A stretch of 64,000 bases of DNA from Amycolatopsis australiensis (GTDB lineage: Bacteria > Actinomycetota > Actinomycetes > Mycobacteriales > Pseudonocardiaceae). The notes below the pieces were generated by a model. It ran no database searches and was not told where the DNA came from. It saw only the letters and a program-made list of their open reading frames with translations. Positions 8,352 to 16,963 of this stretch are shown piece by piece (the stretch's first letter is position 1; each line of letters starts with the position of its first letter). The stretch lies in the NCBI RefSeq assembly GCF_900119165.1, contig NZ_FPJG01000006.1, positions 6,324,001 to 6,388,000 of the forward strand, written 5' to 3'. A program made the position numbers and the translations under genes.

Positions 8352-8607
8352 CTTGAATACGCCTTCAGTCGCGATGGCGTGCCGAGCGGTGTCCACTGCC
8401 CGCTCGAACGCCGGCAAGTCGGGGGAGGGCGGCTGCTCCTGAACCGCACCCTCGCAGCCTAGCCCTTGATCCAAACGGCGCAACCCCGCCAACGGCCGAA
8501 CCGGCGGCCTCTCCTCGTGCGCCGAAAGCCGTCTTCCCCGCGTCCGCACCGAAAACCGGGTGCCGGAGCCCGCGCGCTTGACAGCCCGTGCGGGTGACGT
8601 CCAGACT

Positions 8608-8644
8608 CGGTATCGTCTCAGGTTTCCTGATATACTCTCGGAGG
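8608..8644 (+). promoter_or_regulatory. extended -10 promoter with overlapping operator before the CoA-ligase operon
   Basis: TGA-TATACT (8628-8636) is an extended -10 element with a near-perfect hexamer. Directly before it lies the palindrome TCAGG-ttt-CCTGA (8618-8630), well placed for a repressor to block polymerase. The predicted transcript start is about 8643. This leaves two possible starts for the ligase: a GTG at 8644 read leaderless, or a GTG at 8653 with GGAGG at 8640-8644. The rest of the 8352-8652 gap holds a TTGACA (8578-8583) with no matching -10. Confidence 0.5.
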
Positions 8645-8652
8645 TGCCCGGC

Positions 8653-10197
8653 GTGACCCGATCGCCGCTCGGCCCGGCCGACTTCGGCCTCGGCAGCTGG
8701 CCCGCGCGCCGGGCCCGGATCTCCCCCGGCCGCACCGCGCTGCACCAGGACGGCCGCACGCTCACCTACGCCGCCCTCGCCGGCCGCGTCGAACGGCTGG
8801 CCGGCGCGCTGACCCGGCTCGTCGTGCGCGCGGGCGACCGCGTCGCCTACCTCGGCGTCAACGACATCACGGTGTTCGAGACGCTCTTCGCCACGGCGAG
8901 GTGCGGCGCGGTCTTCGTCCCGCTCAACTACCGGCTCTCCGGCGCCGAGATCCGCTACATGCTCGACGACAGCGGCGCCTCGGTGCTCGTGCACAGCCCG
9001 GACACCGCCGATCTCGTCGAAACCGCCGGCAGGCTCCCGGACGGTGTCGTCATCACGACGGGCGAACACGGCGGCTTCGAAGCCGAGATCGCCGCGGCAG
9101 GGCCGCCACCGGAGACCGGCGTCCGGCTCGAGGACCCGTGCCTGCTGCTCTACACCTCCGGCACCACCGGGCGGCCGAAAGCGGCGGTCCTCACCCACGC
9201 GAACCTCACCTGGAACACCGTCAACCAGCTCGCCCACCTCGACGTGCTGGGCACCGACAAGGCGCTGTGCATCGCACCGCTGTTCCACTGCGTCGGGCTG
9301 GGCCAGATCACGCTGCCGACGCTGTTCAAGGGCGGCAGCGTGGAACCGGTGGCCCGGTTCGACCCGGGCACGATCCTGCGCCGGATCGGCGAGGCCGGGA
9401 TCACGAGCTTCTCCGCGGTGCCGACGATGCTGGACATGCTGTGCCGCCACGAGTCCTGGGACCGCACGGACCTCAGCTCGCTGACCTGCGTGCTCTACGG
9501 CGGCTCGCCGGTGGCCGAGCGCGTCGCCCGCGCGTGGCTGGACCGTGGCGTGAAACTTCTTCAGGGTTACGGGATGACCGAAGCCGCTCCGGGCGTCTCG
9601 ATGGCCACCCACGAGGGCACGCTCGACCATCCGGTCGCCGCGGGCGTCCCGCACTTCTTCACCGACGTCGCCGCGCTCGGTCCGGGCCTCACGCCCGCAC
9701 CGCTCGGCGAGACGCCGGCGGAGCTGCTGGTGCGGGGCCCGCACGTCTTCGGCGGCTACTGGAACCGGCCCGAGGAGTCGAAGGCGAGCTTCGTCGACGG
9801 GTGGTTCCGCACCGGCGACGTCGTCAAGGTCGACGACGACGGCTGGGCCCACGTGGTGGACCGCGTCAAGGACATGATCATCTCCGGCGGTGAGAACGTG
9901 TACCCGGCCGAGATCGAGGCGGTCGCGGTCCGGCTCGACGACGTCGAAGCCTGCGCCGTGGTCGGCGTGCCGGACGAGCGCTGGGGCGAGGCCGGCGCCG
10001 CCTTCGTGGTCCGCCGTCCCGGCGCACGGCTCGACGAAGCCGCCTTCCGCGCCCACCTCGAACAGCACCTCGCCCGGTACAAGATCCCCAAGCACGTGCA
10101 GTTCCTCGAAACCCTGCCGGTGAACGCCACCGGCAAGATCCGCCGCGTCGAGCTGCGCGCACGAGCCGCCGAAACCTTCACGAACGGACCCGCATGA
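8653..10197 (+). CDS. AMP-forming acyl/aryl-CoA synthetase
   Basis: A 514-residue member of the ANL superfamily. The P-loop LLYTSGTTGRPKAAVLTH, the A5 motif QGYGMTEAAPG, the hinge region WFRTGDVVKVDDDGW and the catalytic Lys region PVNATGKIRR are all present. It activates a carboxylic acid as an adenylate and transfers it to CoA. Length and motifs fit medium- or long-chain fatty acids or hydroxycinnamates equally. GTG 8653 was chosen for its GGAGG at eight bases. It heads an operon with a crotonase, acetoacetyl-CoA synthetase, 3-hydroxyacyl-CoA dehydrogenase and amidohydrolase, all joined by ATGA overlaps or short gaps. Confidence 0.85.
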   Translation: MTRSPLGPADFGLGSWPARRARISPGRTALHQDGRTLTYAALAGRVERLAGALTRLVVRAGDRVAYLGVNDITVFETLFATARCGAVFVPLNYRLSGAEIRYMLDDSGASVLVHSPDTADLVETAGRLPDGVVITTGEHGGFEAEIAAAGPPPETGVRLEDPCLLLYTSGTTGRPKAAVLTHANLTWNTVNQLAHLDVLGTDKALCIAPLFHCVGLGQITLPTLFKGGSVEPVARFDPGTILRRIGEAGITSFSAVPTMLDMLCRHESWDRTDLSSLTCVLYGGSPVAERVARAWLDRGVKLLQGYGMTEAAPGVSMATHEGTLDHPVAAGVPHFFTDVAALGPGLTPAPLGETPAELLVRGPHVFGGYWNRPEESKASFVDGWFRTGDVVKVDDDGWAHVVDRVKDMIISGGENVYPAEIEAVAVRLDDVEACAVVGVPDERWGEAGAAFVVRRPGARLDEAAFRAHLEQHLARYKIPKHVQFLETLPVNATGKIRRVELRARAAETFTNGPA

Positions 10198-10970
10198 CCA
10201 CCCCTCTCCTGCCCCCTTCGCTGCGCCTGGAGCTGCTCGGCGACGTCGCCGTGCTGCGCCTGGCGCGTCCGGAGAAGCGCAACGCCCTCGACGACGCGAC
10301 CGTGCTCGGTCTCGAAGCCTTCTTCGGCGCCCCGCCGCAGGGCGTCAAGGCCGTGGTGCTCGACGCCGTGGGCGAGCACTTCTCCGCCGGGCTCGACCTG
10401 TCGGAGCTGACCGAGCGGGACGCGTTCGAGGGCCTGGAGCACTCGATGATGTGGCACCGCGCGTTCGAGCGGCTCGAACGCGGCCGCGTCCCGGTGGTCG
10501 CCGTGCTCAAGGGCGCGGTCGTCGGCGGCGGCCTCGAGCTGGCCGCGGCGGCGCACATCCGCGTCGCCGAGCCTTCGGCGTTCTACGCGCTGCCGGAGGG
10601 CCAGCGCGGCCTGTTCGTCGGCGGCGGCGCGTCGGTGCGGGTGCCAAAGCTGATCGGCGCGTCCCGGATGACCGACATGATGCTCACCGGCCGCGTCCTC
10701 GACGCCGACGAGGGCCACGCCGCGGGGTTGTCGCACTACCGCGCCGACGACGGCTTCGAGCACGCGCTCGGCCTGGCCCGCAAGATCGCCGCGAACTCCG
10801 CGATCACGAACTTCGCCGTCCTGCAGGCGCTGCCGCGCATCGCCGAGGCGAACCCGGCCGAGGGCTACTTCATGGAGGCGCTGATGGCCGCGATCGCGGG
10901 CGGCAGCGCCGAAGCCAAGGAACGGATGCGGGCGTTCCTGGACAAGCGCGCCGGGAAGGTGGGCCGATGA
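10194..10970 (+). CDS. enoyl-CoA hydratase/crotonase-family protein
   Basis: A 258-residue crotonase. The oxyanion-hole segment (HFSAGLDL) and both catalytic glutamates are preserved: one in GGGLELAAAAHIRVAE and one in ALPEGQRGL. It should therefore hydrate an enoyl-CoA. Family members also act as hydroxycinnamoyl-CoA hydratase/lyases, which the adjacent CoA ligase makes plausible. The ATG overlaps the ligase stop and its own stop overlaps the next ATG, so the three proteins are made together. Confidence 0.85.
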   Translation: MTTPLLPPSLRLELLGDVAVLRLARPEKRNALDDATVLGLEAFFGAPPQGVKAVVLDAVGEHFSAGLDLSELTERDAFEGLEHSMMWHRAFERLERGRVPVVAVLKGAVVGGGLELAAAAHIRVAEPSAFYALPEGQRGLFVGGGASVRVPKLIGASRMTDMMLTGRVLDADEGHAAGLSHYRADDGFEHALGLARKIAANSAITNFAVLQALPRIAEANPAEGYFMEALMAAIAGGSAEAKERMRAFLDKRAGKVGR

Positions 10971-12955
10971 TCCTGCGCCCGGTCGCGCCGGACGTCCGCG
11001 AGACCACCGAGATCGGCCGGTACCTGACGTGGCTGGCCGCCCGCGGCCACGCGTTCGAGGACTACACGGCCCTGCACCGCTGGTCGGTGACCGACCTCGA
11101 CGGCTTCTGGTCGTCGGTCAAGGACTTCTTCGGCGTCCGCTTCCGCTCCCCCGCCCGCGCGGTCGTGCCCGACCCGCGGATGCCCGGTACCGAATGGTTC
11201 CCGGGCGCGACCCTCAACTACGCCGAGCACGCCCTCGGCCACCGGCCCGACGGCGAAGTCGCGGTCATCGGCTACTCCCAGACCCGCGAGCGCGCCGAGC
11301 TGACCTGGGGGCAGCTGCGCGACCAGGTCGCCAGGGCCCGCGCCGGCCTGGCGCGGCTGGGCGTCGGCCGCGGCGACCGCGTCGTGGCCTACCTGCCGAA
11401 CATCCCCGAAGCCGTGGTCGCGTACCTGGCGGTGGCCAGTCTCGGCGCGGTCTGGGCCTCCTGTGCCCCCGAATTCGGCGCCCGCTCGGTCGTCGACCGC
11501 TTCGGTCAGATCGAGCCGCGGGTGCTGCTGACGGTGGCCGGCTACCGCTACGGCGCCAAGGACGTCGACCGCCGCGCCGAGGTCGCCGGAATCCGGGCCG
11601 GCCTGCCCACCGTCGAGCACGTCGTGCACGTCCCGTACGGCGACGGCGAACTCCCGGACACCGTCGGATGGGGCGAGCTGCTCACCGAAAGCAGCGACAT
11701 CCGGGCCTTCGGCCCGGGCCAGGGGCTTCGCCACCCGGACGTCTCGGAGGCGGGCGGCCCCGGATTCGAGCCGGTCGGCTTCGCGCACCCGCTGTGCGTG
11801 CTCTTCTCCTCCGGCACCACCGGCAAGCCCAAGGCGATCGTGCACGGCCACGGCGGGATCCTGCTGGAGCACCTCAAGAACCACGGCCTGAGCTGGGACC
11901 TGCGCCCCGGCGACCGGATCCTGTGGTTCTCCACCACCGCGTGGATGATGTGGAACGCGCTCGTGTCGGGGCTGCTCACCGGCGCGTCGATCGTGCTCGT
12001 CGACGGCAACCCGCTGCACCCGGACCTGGCGTGGCAGTGGCGGCTGGCCGCCGAGACCCGCGCGACGCTGATGGGCGCGAGCCCGGGCTTCCTGATGGCG
12101 TGCCGGAAGGCGGGCCTCGACCCGGCCGCCGAGTTCGACCTGTCGGCGATCCGGCAGATCGGCGCGGCGGGCAGCCCGCTGCCCGCCGAGGGCTACCACT
12201 GGGTGCGGGACGTCTTCGGCCCGGACGTCCTGCTCAACGTCGGCAGCGGCGGCACGGACGTCTGCAGCGGGATCGTCCAGGGCAGCCCGCTGCAGCCCGT
12301 GGTGGCCGGCGAAATCGCCGGGCCGTGCCTCGGGGTCGACGCGAAGGCGTTCGACGAGCGGGGCCGGGAGGTCGTCGGCGAGCTGGGCGAGCTGGTCATC
12401 ACCGCGCCGATGCCGTCCATGCCGGTCGGCTTCTGGGGCGACGACACGGGCGCGCGCTACCGCGAGACGTACTTCTCGACCTACCCCGGTGTCTGGCGGC
12501 ACGGCGACTGGATCCGGTTCACCCCCGAAGGCAGCTGTGTCATCGCCGGCCGTTCCGACGCCACCCTCAACCGCGGCGGCGTCCGGCTCGGTACCGCCGA
12601 GTTCTACGCCGTGGTCGAAGAGCTCCCGGAGGTCGACGACTCGCTCGTCGTGCACCTCGAAGACCCCGCGGGCGGGAACGGCGAGCTGCGGCTGTACGTC
12701 GTGCTGCACCCGGGAGCCGAACTCGGCGAGCCGCTGCGCCACAAGATCGCCGCGGCGCTGCGCGGAGCGCTCTCGCCGCGGCACGTGCCGGACGCGATCA
12801 CCGCCGTCCCGGCGATCCCGCGCAACCGCACGGGGAAGAAACTGGAGCTGCCGGTGAAGAAGCTGCTGCGTGGCGCGCGGCTCGAGGACGTCGTCGGGCC
12901 CGACGTACTGGCCGACCCGGCGTCCCTCGACGCCTTCCTCGGGGAGCGCGCATGA
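10967..12955 (+). CDS. acetoacetyl-CoA synthetase
   Basis: A 662-residue ANL enzyme of the acetoacetate-CoA ligase subfamily, recognisable from its length, the N-terminal ACS-type cap and the segments FSSGTTGKPKAIVHGHGG, GGTDVCSG and RNRTGKKLELPVKK at the end, which holds the catalytic Lys. It turns free acetoacetate (or a related 3-oxoacid) and CoA into the thioester at the cost of ATP. In this operon it may recover the 3-oxoacid produced during side-chain degradation. Start and stop both overlap neighbours. Confidence 0.85.
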   Translation: MILRPVAPDVRETTEIGRYLTWLAARGHAFEDYTALHRWSVTDLDGFWSSVKDFFGVRFRSPARAVVPDPRMPGTEWFPGATLNYAEHALGHRPDGEVAVIGYSQTRERAELTWGQLRDQVARARAGLARLGVGRGDRVVAYLPNIPEAVVAYLAVASLGAVWASCAPEFGARSVVDRFGQIEPRVLLTVAGYRYGAKDVDRRAEVAGIRAGLPTVEHVVHVPYGDGELPDTVGWGELLTESSDIRAFGPGQGLRHPDVSEAGGPGFEPVGFAHPLCVLFSSGTTGKPKAIVHGHGGILLEHLKNHGLSWDLRPGDRILWFSTTAWMMWNALVSGLLTGASIVLVDGNPLHPDLAWQWRLAAETRATLMGASPGFLMACRKAGLDPAAEFDLSAIRQIGAAGSPLPAEGYHWVRDVFGPDVLLNVGSGGTDVCSGIVQGSPLQPVVAGEIAGPCLGVDAKAFDERGREVVGELGELVITAPMPSMPVGFWGDDTGARYRETYFSTYPGVWRHGDWIRFTPEGSCVIAGRSDATLNRGGVRLGTAEFYAVVEELPEVDDSLVVHLEDPAGGNGELRLYVVLHPGAELGEPLRHKIAAALRGALSPRHVPDAITAVPAIPRNRTGKKLELPVKKLLRGARLEDVVGPDVLADPASLDAFLGERA

Positions 12956-13884
12956 CGACCGTCGCGATCGTCGGCACCGGCGTGATCGGGGCCGGCTGGG
13001 CCGCGCACTTCCTCGGCCGCGGGTTCGACGTCGTCGCGACCGACCCGGCGCCCGGCGCCGAGGACCGCCTCCGCGCCGACGTCACCGCGCACTGGCCGAC
13101 CGTGACGCGGCTCGGCCTCGCCGAAGGCGCGTCGCCGGACCGGCTGCGGTTCGTCGCCGACGCCGGCGAAGCGGCGTCCGTCGCGGACTTCGTGCAGGAG
13201 AACGGCCCTGAGCGCGAAGACGTCAAGCACGCGCTGTTCGGCGTGCTCGACGAAGCGGCGCGGCCCGGCGTGATCCTCGCCAGCAGCTCGTCCGGGCTGC
13301 TGCCGAGCGTCATCGCCCGTGGCTGCCCGCACCACCCGGAGCGGCTGGTGATCGGTCACCCGTTCAACCCGCCGCACGTCATCCCGCTCGTCGAGGTCGT
13401 CCCCGGCCGGGACACCGCGCCCGAGGTCGTCGACCGCGCGATGGCGTTCTACACCGCGGCGGGCAAGCGGCCGATCCGGCTGGCCCGTGAGGTGCCCGGC
13501 CACGTCGCGAACCGGCTGCAGGCCGCGCTGTGGCAGGAGGCGTACTCACTCGTGGAACGGGGCATCGCGACGGTGGCCGACATCGACGCCGCCATCGCGC
13601 ACGGGCCCGGCCTGCGCTGGGCCGTGCTCGGCCCGTTCCTCAACCAGCACCTCTCCGGCGGCCCGGGCGGGCTGGCGCACGTCCTGGCCCACCTCGGGCC
13701 GCCCACCGAACAGTGGTGGCGCGACCTCGGCCGCGTCCACCTGACCCCGGAGCTGGCCGCCACGCTCGTCGCCGGTGTCGACGCCGAGCTGGCCGGCACC
13801 GATCAGCAGGCCCTCGTCGCCGCCCGCGACGCCGTCCTCGACCGGCTGCTGGCCGCCAAGGCCGCGCAACCCGACCTGCCCTGA
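12952..13884 (+). CDS. 3-hydroxyacyl-CoA / carnitine-type dehydrogenase
   Basis: A 310-residue NAD-dependent dehydrogenase. The Rossmann motif VGTGVIGAGWAAHF opens the protein. The central part QENGPEREDVKHALF, ASSSSGLLPS and GHPFNPPHVIPLVEVVPG is most like L-carnitine 3-dehydrogenase and short-chain 3-hydroxyacyl-CoA dehydrogenase; the catalytic His is in GHPFNPP. The context with a crotonase and a CoA ligase argues for oxidising a 3-hydroxyacyl-CoA rather than carnitine, since no carnitine-pathway partner is present. The ATG overlaps the preceding stop. Confidence 0.8.
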   Translation: MTTVAIVGTGVIGAGWAAHFLGRGFDVVATDPAPGAEDRLRADVTAHWPTVTRLGLAEGASPDRLRFVADAGEAASVADFVQENGPEREDVKHALFGVLDEAARPGVILASSSSGLLPSVIARGCPHHPERLVIGHPFNPPHVIPLVEVVPGRDTAPEVVDRAMAFYTAAGKRPIRLAREVPGHVANRLQAALWQEAYSLVERGIATVADIDAAIAHGPGLRWAVLGPFLNQHLSGGPGGLAHVLAHLGPPTEQWWRDLGRVHLTPELAATLVAGVDAELAGTDQQALVAARDAVLDRLLAAKAAQPDLP

Positions 13885-13899
13885 ACCCCAGGAGTACCC

Positions 13900-14766
13900 G
13901 TGGATGTTTCCTCGCTGACCGCCATCGACGTGCACACCCACGTCGAGCAGGACGGGCACGGCTGTTTCGCCCTCGACCAGGAGCTGCTCGACGCCTCGGC
14001 CAAGTACTTCCGCGCCGGCCAGGACCGCACCCCGACGGTGACCGCCATCGCCGAGCACTACCGGGCGCGCAACATGGCCGCCGTCGTCTTCACCGTCGAG
14101 GCGCCGGCCGCGACCGGGCACCCCGCGCTCTCGAGCGAAGAAATCGCCGACGCCGCCGCCGAGCACGCGGACGTGCTCATCCCGTTCGGGTCGGTCGACC
14201 CGCACGCCGGCAAGGCCGCCGTGCTGCGCGCGCGGCGGCTCGTCGCCGAGCACGGGGTCCGCGGCTTCAAGTTCCACCCGAGCCTGCAGGCGTTCGAGCC
14301 GAACGACGTCCGCTTCTACCCGCTGTACGAGGCGATCCAGGAGCTGGGCGTGCCGGCGCTGTTCCACACCGGCCAGACCGGGATCGGCGCGGGGCTGCCG
14401 GGCGGGCACGGCATCAAGCTGCGCTACTCGAACCCGATGCTGCTCGACGACGTCGCCGCCGACTTCCCGGGCCTGACGATCATCCTCGCGCACCCGTCGG
14501 TGCCGTGGCAGGACGAAGCGATCTCGGTCGCGACGCACAAGGCGAACGTGTACATCGACCTGTCCGGCTGGTCGCCGAAGTACTTCCCGCCGCAGCTGGT
14601 CCGCGCGGCGAACTCGCTGCTCAAGCGCAAGGTGCTGTTCGGCTCCGACTTCCCCGTGCTCACCCCCGACCGCTGGCTCGCCGACTTCGCCGCCCTCGAC
14701 ATCAAAGACGACGTGCGGCCGCTGATCCTCAAGGAAAACGCCATCCGGGTACTCGGGCTCGGCTGA
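13900..14766 (+). CDS. amidohydrolase-2 family metal-dependent hydrolase
   Basis: A 288-residue TIM-barrel protein with amidohydrolase landmarks: DVHTHVEQ at the N-terminus (metal-binding HxH), FKFHPSLQ, LFHTGQTG, ILAHPS and FGSDFPVL with the last Asp ligand. GTG 13900 follows AGGAG by five bases. In rhodococcal p-hydroxycinnamate degradation a hydrolase of this family, CouO, cleaves the aryl-beta-ketoacyl-CoA made by ligase, hydratase and dehydrogenase enzymes. The same set of activities is encoded here, so a related role is likely; decarboxylase activity is the main alternative. Confidence 0.75.
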   Translation: MDVSSLTAIDVHTHVEQDGHGCFALDQELLDASAKYFRAGQDRTPTVTAIAEHYRARNMAAVVFTVEAPAATGHPALSSEEIADAAAEHADVLIPFGSVDPHAGKAAVLRARRLVAEHGVRGFKFHPSLQAFEPNDVRFYPLYEAIQELGVPALFHTGQTGIGAGLPGGHGIKLRYSNPMLLDDVAADFPGLTIILAHPSVPWQDEAISVATHKANVYIDLSGWSPKYFPPQLVRAANSLLKRKVLFGSDFPVLTPDRWLADFAALDIKDDVRPLILKENAIRVLGLG

Positions 14767-14830
14767 ACGTTTGTCCGCTCCGTCCCCGGGCATCCGCTTG
14801 GCCGATGCTCGGGAACGGGAGGCGGTCGTC

Positions 14831-15052
14831 GTGGCCGAGGGTGACGTGCACACCTACTTCGAGGACGGGCTGTGGAAGAACCGTGTCGAGGGCGGGAGCC
14901 GGGCTTCCAACACCTCGCCGCGGCGCACCGACGCCGTGCTGGCGGGCCGGCTGATCGCGAAGAAGCGGCACGTCGGGCACGTGGTGCACACGCCGGAGGG
15001 CGACATCGAGACCGAGCGCGACTACCGGCCGCGGCTCAAGCGTCCACAGTAG
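14831..15052 (+). CDS. DUF2188 protein, stand-alone
   Basis: A 73-residue protein almost entirely made of one DUF2188 unit: VHTYFEDGLWKNRVEGG, then an alternating basic segment DAVLAGRLIAKKRH and HTPEGDIETERDY. GTG 14831 is chosen because GGGAGG (14817-14822) sits eight bases ahead. A TTG at 14771 would add 20 residues outside the domain. The biochemical role of DUF2188 is unknown. The same domain is fused to the C-terminus of the Mn-catalase 1.8 kb away, which suggests an oxidative-stress association. Confidence 0.75.
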   Translation: MAEGDVHTYFEDGLWKNRVEGGSRASNTSPRRTDAVLAGRLIAKKRHVGHVVHTPEGDIETERDYRPRLKRPQ

Positions 15053-15067
15053 ACGCCCCGGCGGGTC

Positions 15068-15805
15068 TCAGCGCCGCCGCAGCACCGCCCACACGGTCTT
15101 GCCGCCGGAGCGGCAGGGGCTGCTGCCCCACGTCTTGGCCACCTTGGCGACCATCCGCAGGCCCAGTCCCGCCTCGACGACGTCGAGCCCTTCCCGCAGC
15201 ACGGCGGGACGCGGGCTGTCGTCGGCCACCTCGACGGCCAGCGCCCGGCGACGCAGCTCCAGCCGCAGCCGGGGCACGGAATCGGTGTGCCGCAAGGCGT
15301 TCTCCACGAATTCGGTGGCGACCAGCTCGGCGTCCTCGGCCAGCTCGGGCACGCACCACCCGGCGCAGGTCTCCCGGACGAACTCCCGGGCGCACGCCGA
15401 GGTGCGCGACGAGCGGCCCAGTATCCGCACGGCCCGCCGCCGGGCCGGCTGGCGCAGCGCGGCCCGGGCCGCGTTCGCGTCGGCGTAGACGGGCACCCGG
15501 CGGTCCACCGCGCTCGCGGCCAGCACCGCGCGCTGCTCGGGACGGCTCGTGACGAGGGCGAAGGGGACGGCCGGCCAGTCCCCGATCAGCAGCGCGACGA
15601 GCGGGAACACCTTGACCAGCGCGCGGTCCCGCAGCGCGAGGCGCTCGATGTCGACGAGGACGCCGTGCTGCGCTTCCGTCGCGAACTGGAGCAGCCCGTC
15701 GCGGAGTTTCGGATACGTCGTCCGGTCGAGCACGCCGACCACCGAAGCCGTCTCCGGTTCCCCGTGCCGGGGAACGAGCCACACCGAATTGTGCCGGGCG
15801 AGCAC
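15068..15805 (-). CDS. STAS-like plus HATPase partner-switching protein
   Basis: A 245-residue two-domain protein. Residues about 1-105 resemble a STAS domain (GVLDRTTYPKLRDG and GVLVDIERLALRD). Residues about 125-245 are an RsbW-type HATPase with ELVATEFVENALRHTD as N-box and GLGLRMVAKVAKTWG as G-box. GTG 15805 is preferred: AGGAGG lies eight bases upstream, whereas the longer GTG at 15814 would overlap that site. A fusion of antagonist and kinase domains suggests a self-contained regulator of a stress sigma factor. A promoter resembling the SigF/SigB type lies at 15839-15863. Confidence 0.8.
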   Translation of the reverse strand: MLARHNSVWLVPRHGEPETASVVGVLDRTTYPKLRDGLLQFATEAQHGVLVDIERLALRDRALVKVFPLVALLIGDWPAVPFALVTSRPEQRAVLAASAVDRRVPVYADANAARAALRQPARRRAVRILGRSSRTSACAREFVRETCAGWCVPELAEDAELVATEFVENALRHTDSVPRLRLELRRRALAVEVADDSPRPAVLREGLDVVEAGLGLRMVAKVAKTWGSSPCRSGGKTVWAVLRRR

Positions 15806-15838
15806 GCCGACCACCTCCTGCCGCGATCCGAAGATCGG

Positions 15839-15863
15839 ATATCCGGAAGCGAAGTTCTCAAAC
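15839..15863 (-). promoter_or_regulatory. SigF/SigB-like promoter (one mismatch) for the STAS-HATPase gene
   Basis: Read on the minus strand: GTTT, 15 bases, GGATAT, against GGGTAT in the consensus. The predicted start at about 15832 leaves a leader of about 27 bases before the GTG at 15805. Confidence 0.4.
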
Positions 15864-15875
15864 GACGGGTTTCCC

Positions 15876-15900
15876 GGTTGACGCCGGCCGCGCGGGGAAC
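15876..15900 (+). promoter_or_regulatory. possible SigF/SigB-like promoter for Mn-catalase (weak)
   Basis: GGTT (15876-15879), 15 bases, GGGAAC (15895-15900). It matches the relaxed GNNT -35 and five of six -10 bases. The predicted start at about 15907 leaves the GGAAAGGAG ribosome-binding site (15911-15919) in the leader. Confidence 0.3.
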
Positions 15901-15926
15901 CCCGGCGTACCGGAAAGGAGACGATC

Positions 15927-16958
15927 TTGTTCCGTCACACGAAGCTGCTGCAGTTCGAAGCCAAGCCGGAGAAGCCGGACCCCGTCTACGCGCACAAGCT
16001 CCAGGAACTCATCGGGGGCGCCTTCGGCGAGATGACGGTGACGATGCAGTACCTGTTCCAGGGCTGGAACTGCCGCATCGAAGGCAAGTACAAGGACCTC
16101 ATCATGGACACCGCGACCGAGGAGATCGGGCACGTCGAAATGCTCGCCACCATGGTCGCCCGCCTCCTCGAAGGCGCACCGGCCACGGCCACGGCGGAAG
16201 CGGTGAAGGACCCGGTGATGGCGGCGGTGCTCGGCGGGATGGACCCGCAGCAGGCGATCGTCGGCGGCGGCGGGGCGCTGCCCGCGGACAGCAACGGCAC
16301 CCCGTGGAACGGCAAGTACATCGTCGCCTCCGGCAACCTGCTCGCCGACTTCCGCGCCAACGCCGCCGCCGAGGCGCAAGGCCGCCTGCAGACCGCCCGG
16401 CTCTACAACATGACCGACGACCCGGGTGTCAAGGCGATGCTCAAGTTCAACCTCGCCCGCGACACCGTGCACCAGCGGCAGTGGCTCGCCGCGATCGAAG
16501 AACTCGAGGCCGACGGGCTCGAAGGGCCGATCGCGCCGAGCGCGTTGTTCGACGAAGAAGACCAGACGCACAACCGGACGATCTGGCACCTCTCCGACGG
16601 CCCGGACGGCGCCGAGGGCACCGCGTGGACCACCGGGCTCGAGTACCTCACGGACCCCGAACCGCTCGGCGGGCCGGCGACCGCGCCGGAACCCGACCCG
16701 GCGCTGTACGGGACGGCCGCCGATCGCGAAGCGCCCGGGCTCGAACCGGCGGACGGCGACGTCGAGACGTTCTACGACGGCGCGGTGTGGAAGAACAAGG
16801 TCGTCGGCAACGCGCGGGCGTCGGGCAGCGCCGAGACGAAGTCCGCGGCGGTCGCGGCGGGCCGCAAGCTGGCGATCAAGCGCGGCACGGCGCACTACAT
16901 CCACACGAAGGACGGCCGCGTCGGCGAGCGGCGGAGCTACCCGCGCGCCCGCTCGTGA
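15927..16958 (+). CDS. manganese catalase with C-terminal DUF2188 fusion
   Basis: A 343-residue protein. Residues 1 to about 270 are a di-manganese catalase: the ferritin-like four-helix bundle carries the expected ligands in FGEMTVTMQYLF, TATEEIGHVEML, AEAQGRLQ and ARDTVHQRQW. It should disproportionate hydrogen peroxide in the cytoplasm. After an acidic Pro-rich linker, residues about 282-340 form a DUF2188 domain (VETFYDGAVWKNKVVGNAR) closely like the stand-alone protein at 14831. TTG 15927 has GGAAAGGAG seven bases before it. Confidence 0.9.
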   Translation: MFRHTKLLQFEAKPEKPDPVYAHKLQELIGGAFGEMTVTMQYLFQGWNCRIEGKYKDLIMDTATEEIGHVEMLATMVARLLEGAPATATAEAVKDPVMAAVLGGMDPQQAIVGGGGALPADSNGTPWNGKYIVASGNLLADFRANAAAEAQGRLQTARLYNMTDDPGVKAMLKFNLARDTVHQRQWLAAIEELEADGLEGPIAPSALFDEEDQTHNRTIWHLSDGPDGAEGTAWTTGLEYLTDPEPLGGPATAPEPDPALYGTAADREAPGLEPADGDVETFYDGAVWKNKVVGNARASGSAETKSAAVAAGRKLAIKRGTAHYIHTKDGRVGERRSYPRARS

Positions 16959-16963
16959 CGCGT

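Noticed and set aside
8578..8616. TTGACA at 8578 as the -35 of the CoA-ligase operon
   Set aside because: At 17-18 bases downstream there is only CCAGAC/CAGACT, and TATACT is 47 bases away; the extended -10 is a better candidate.
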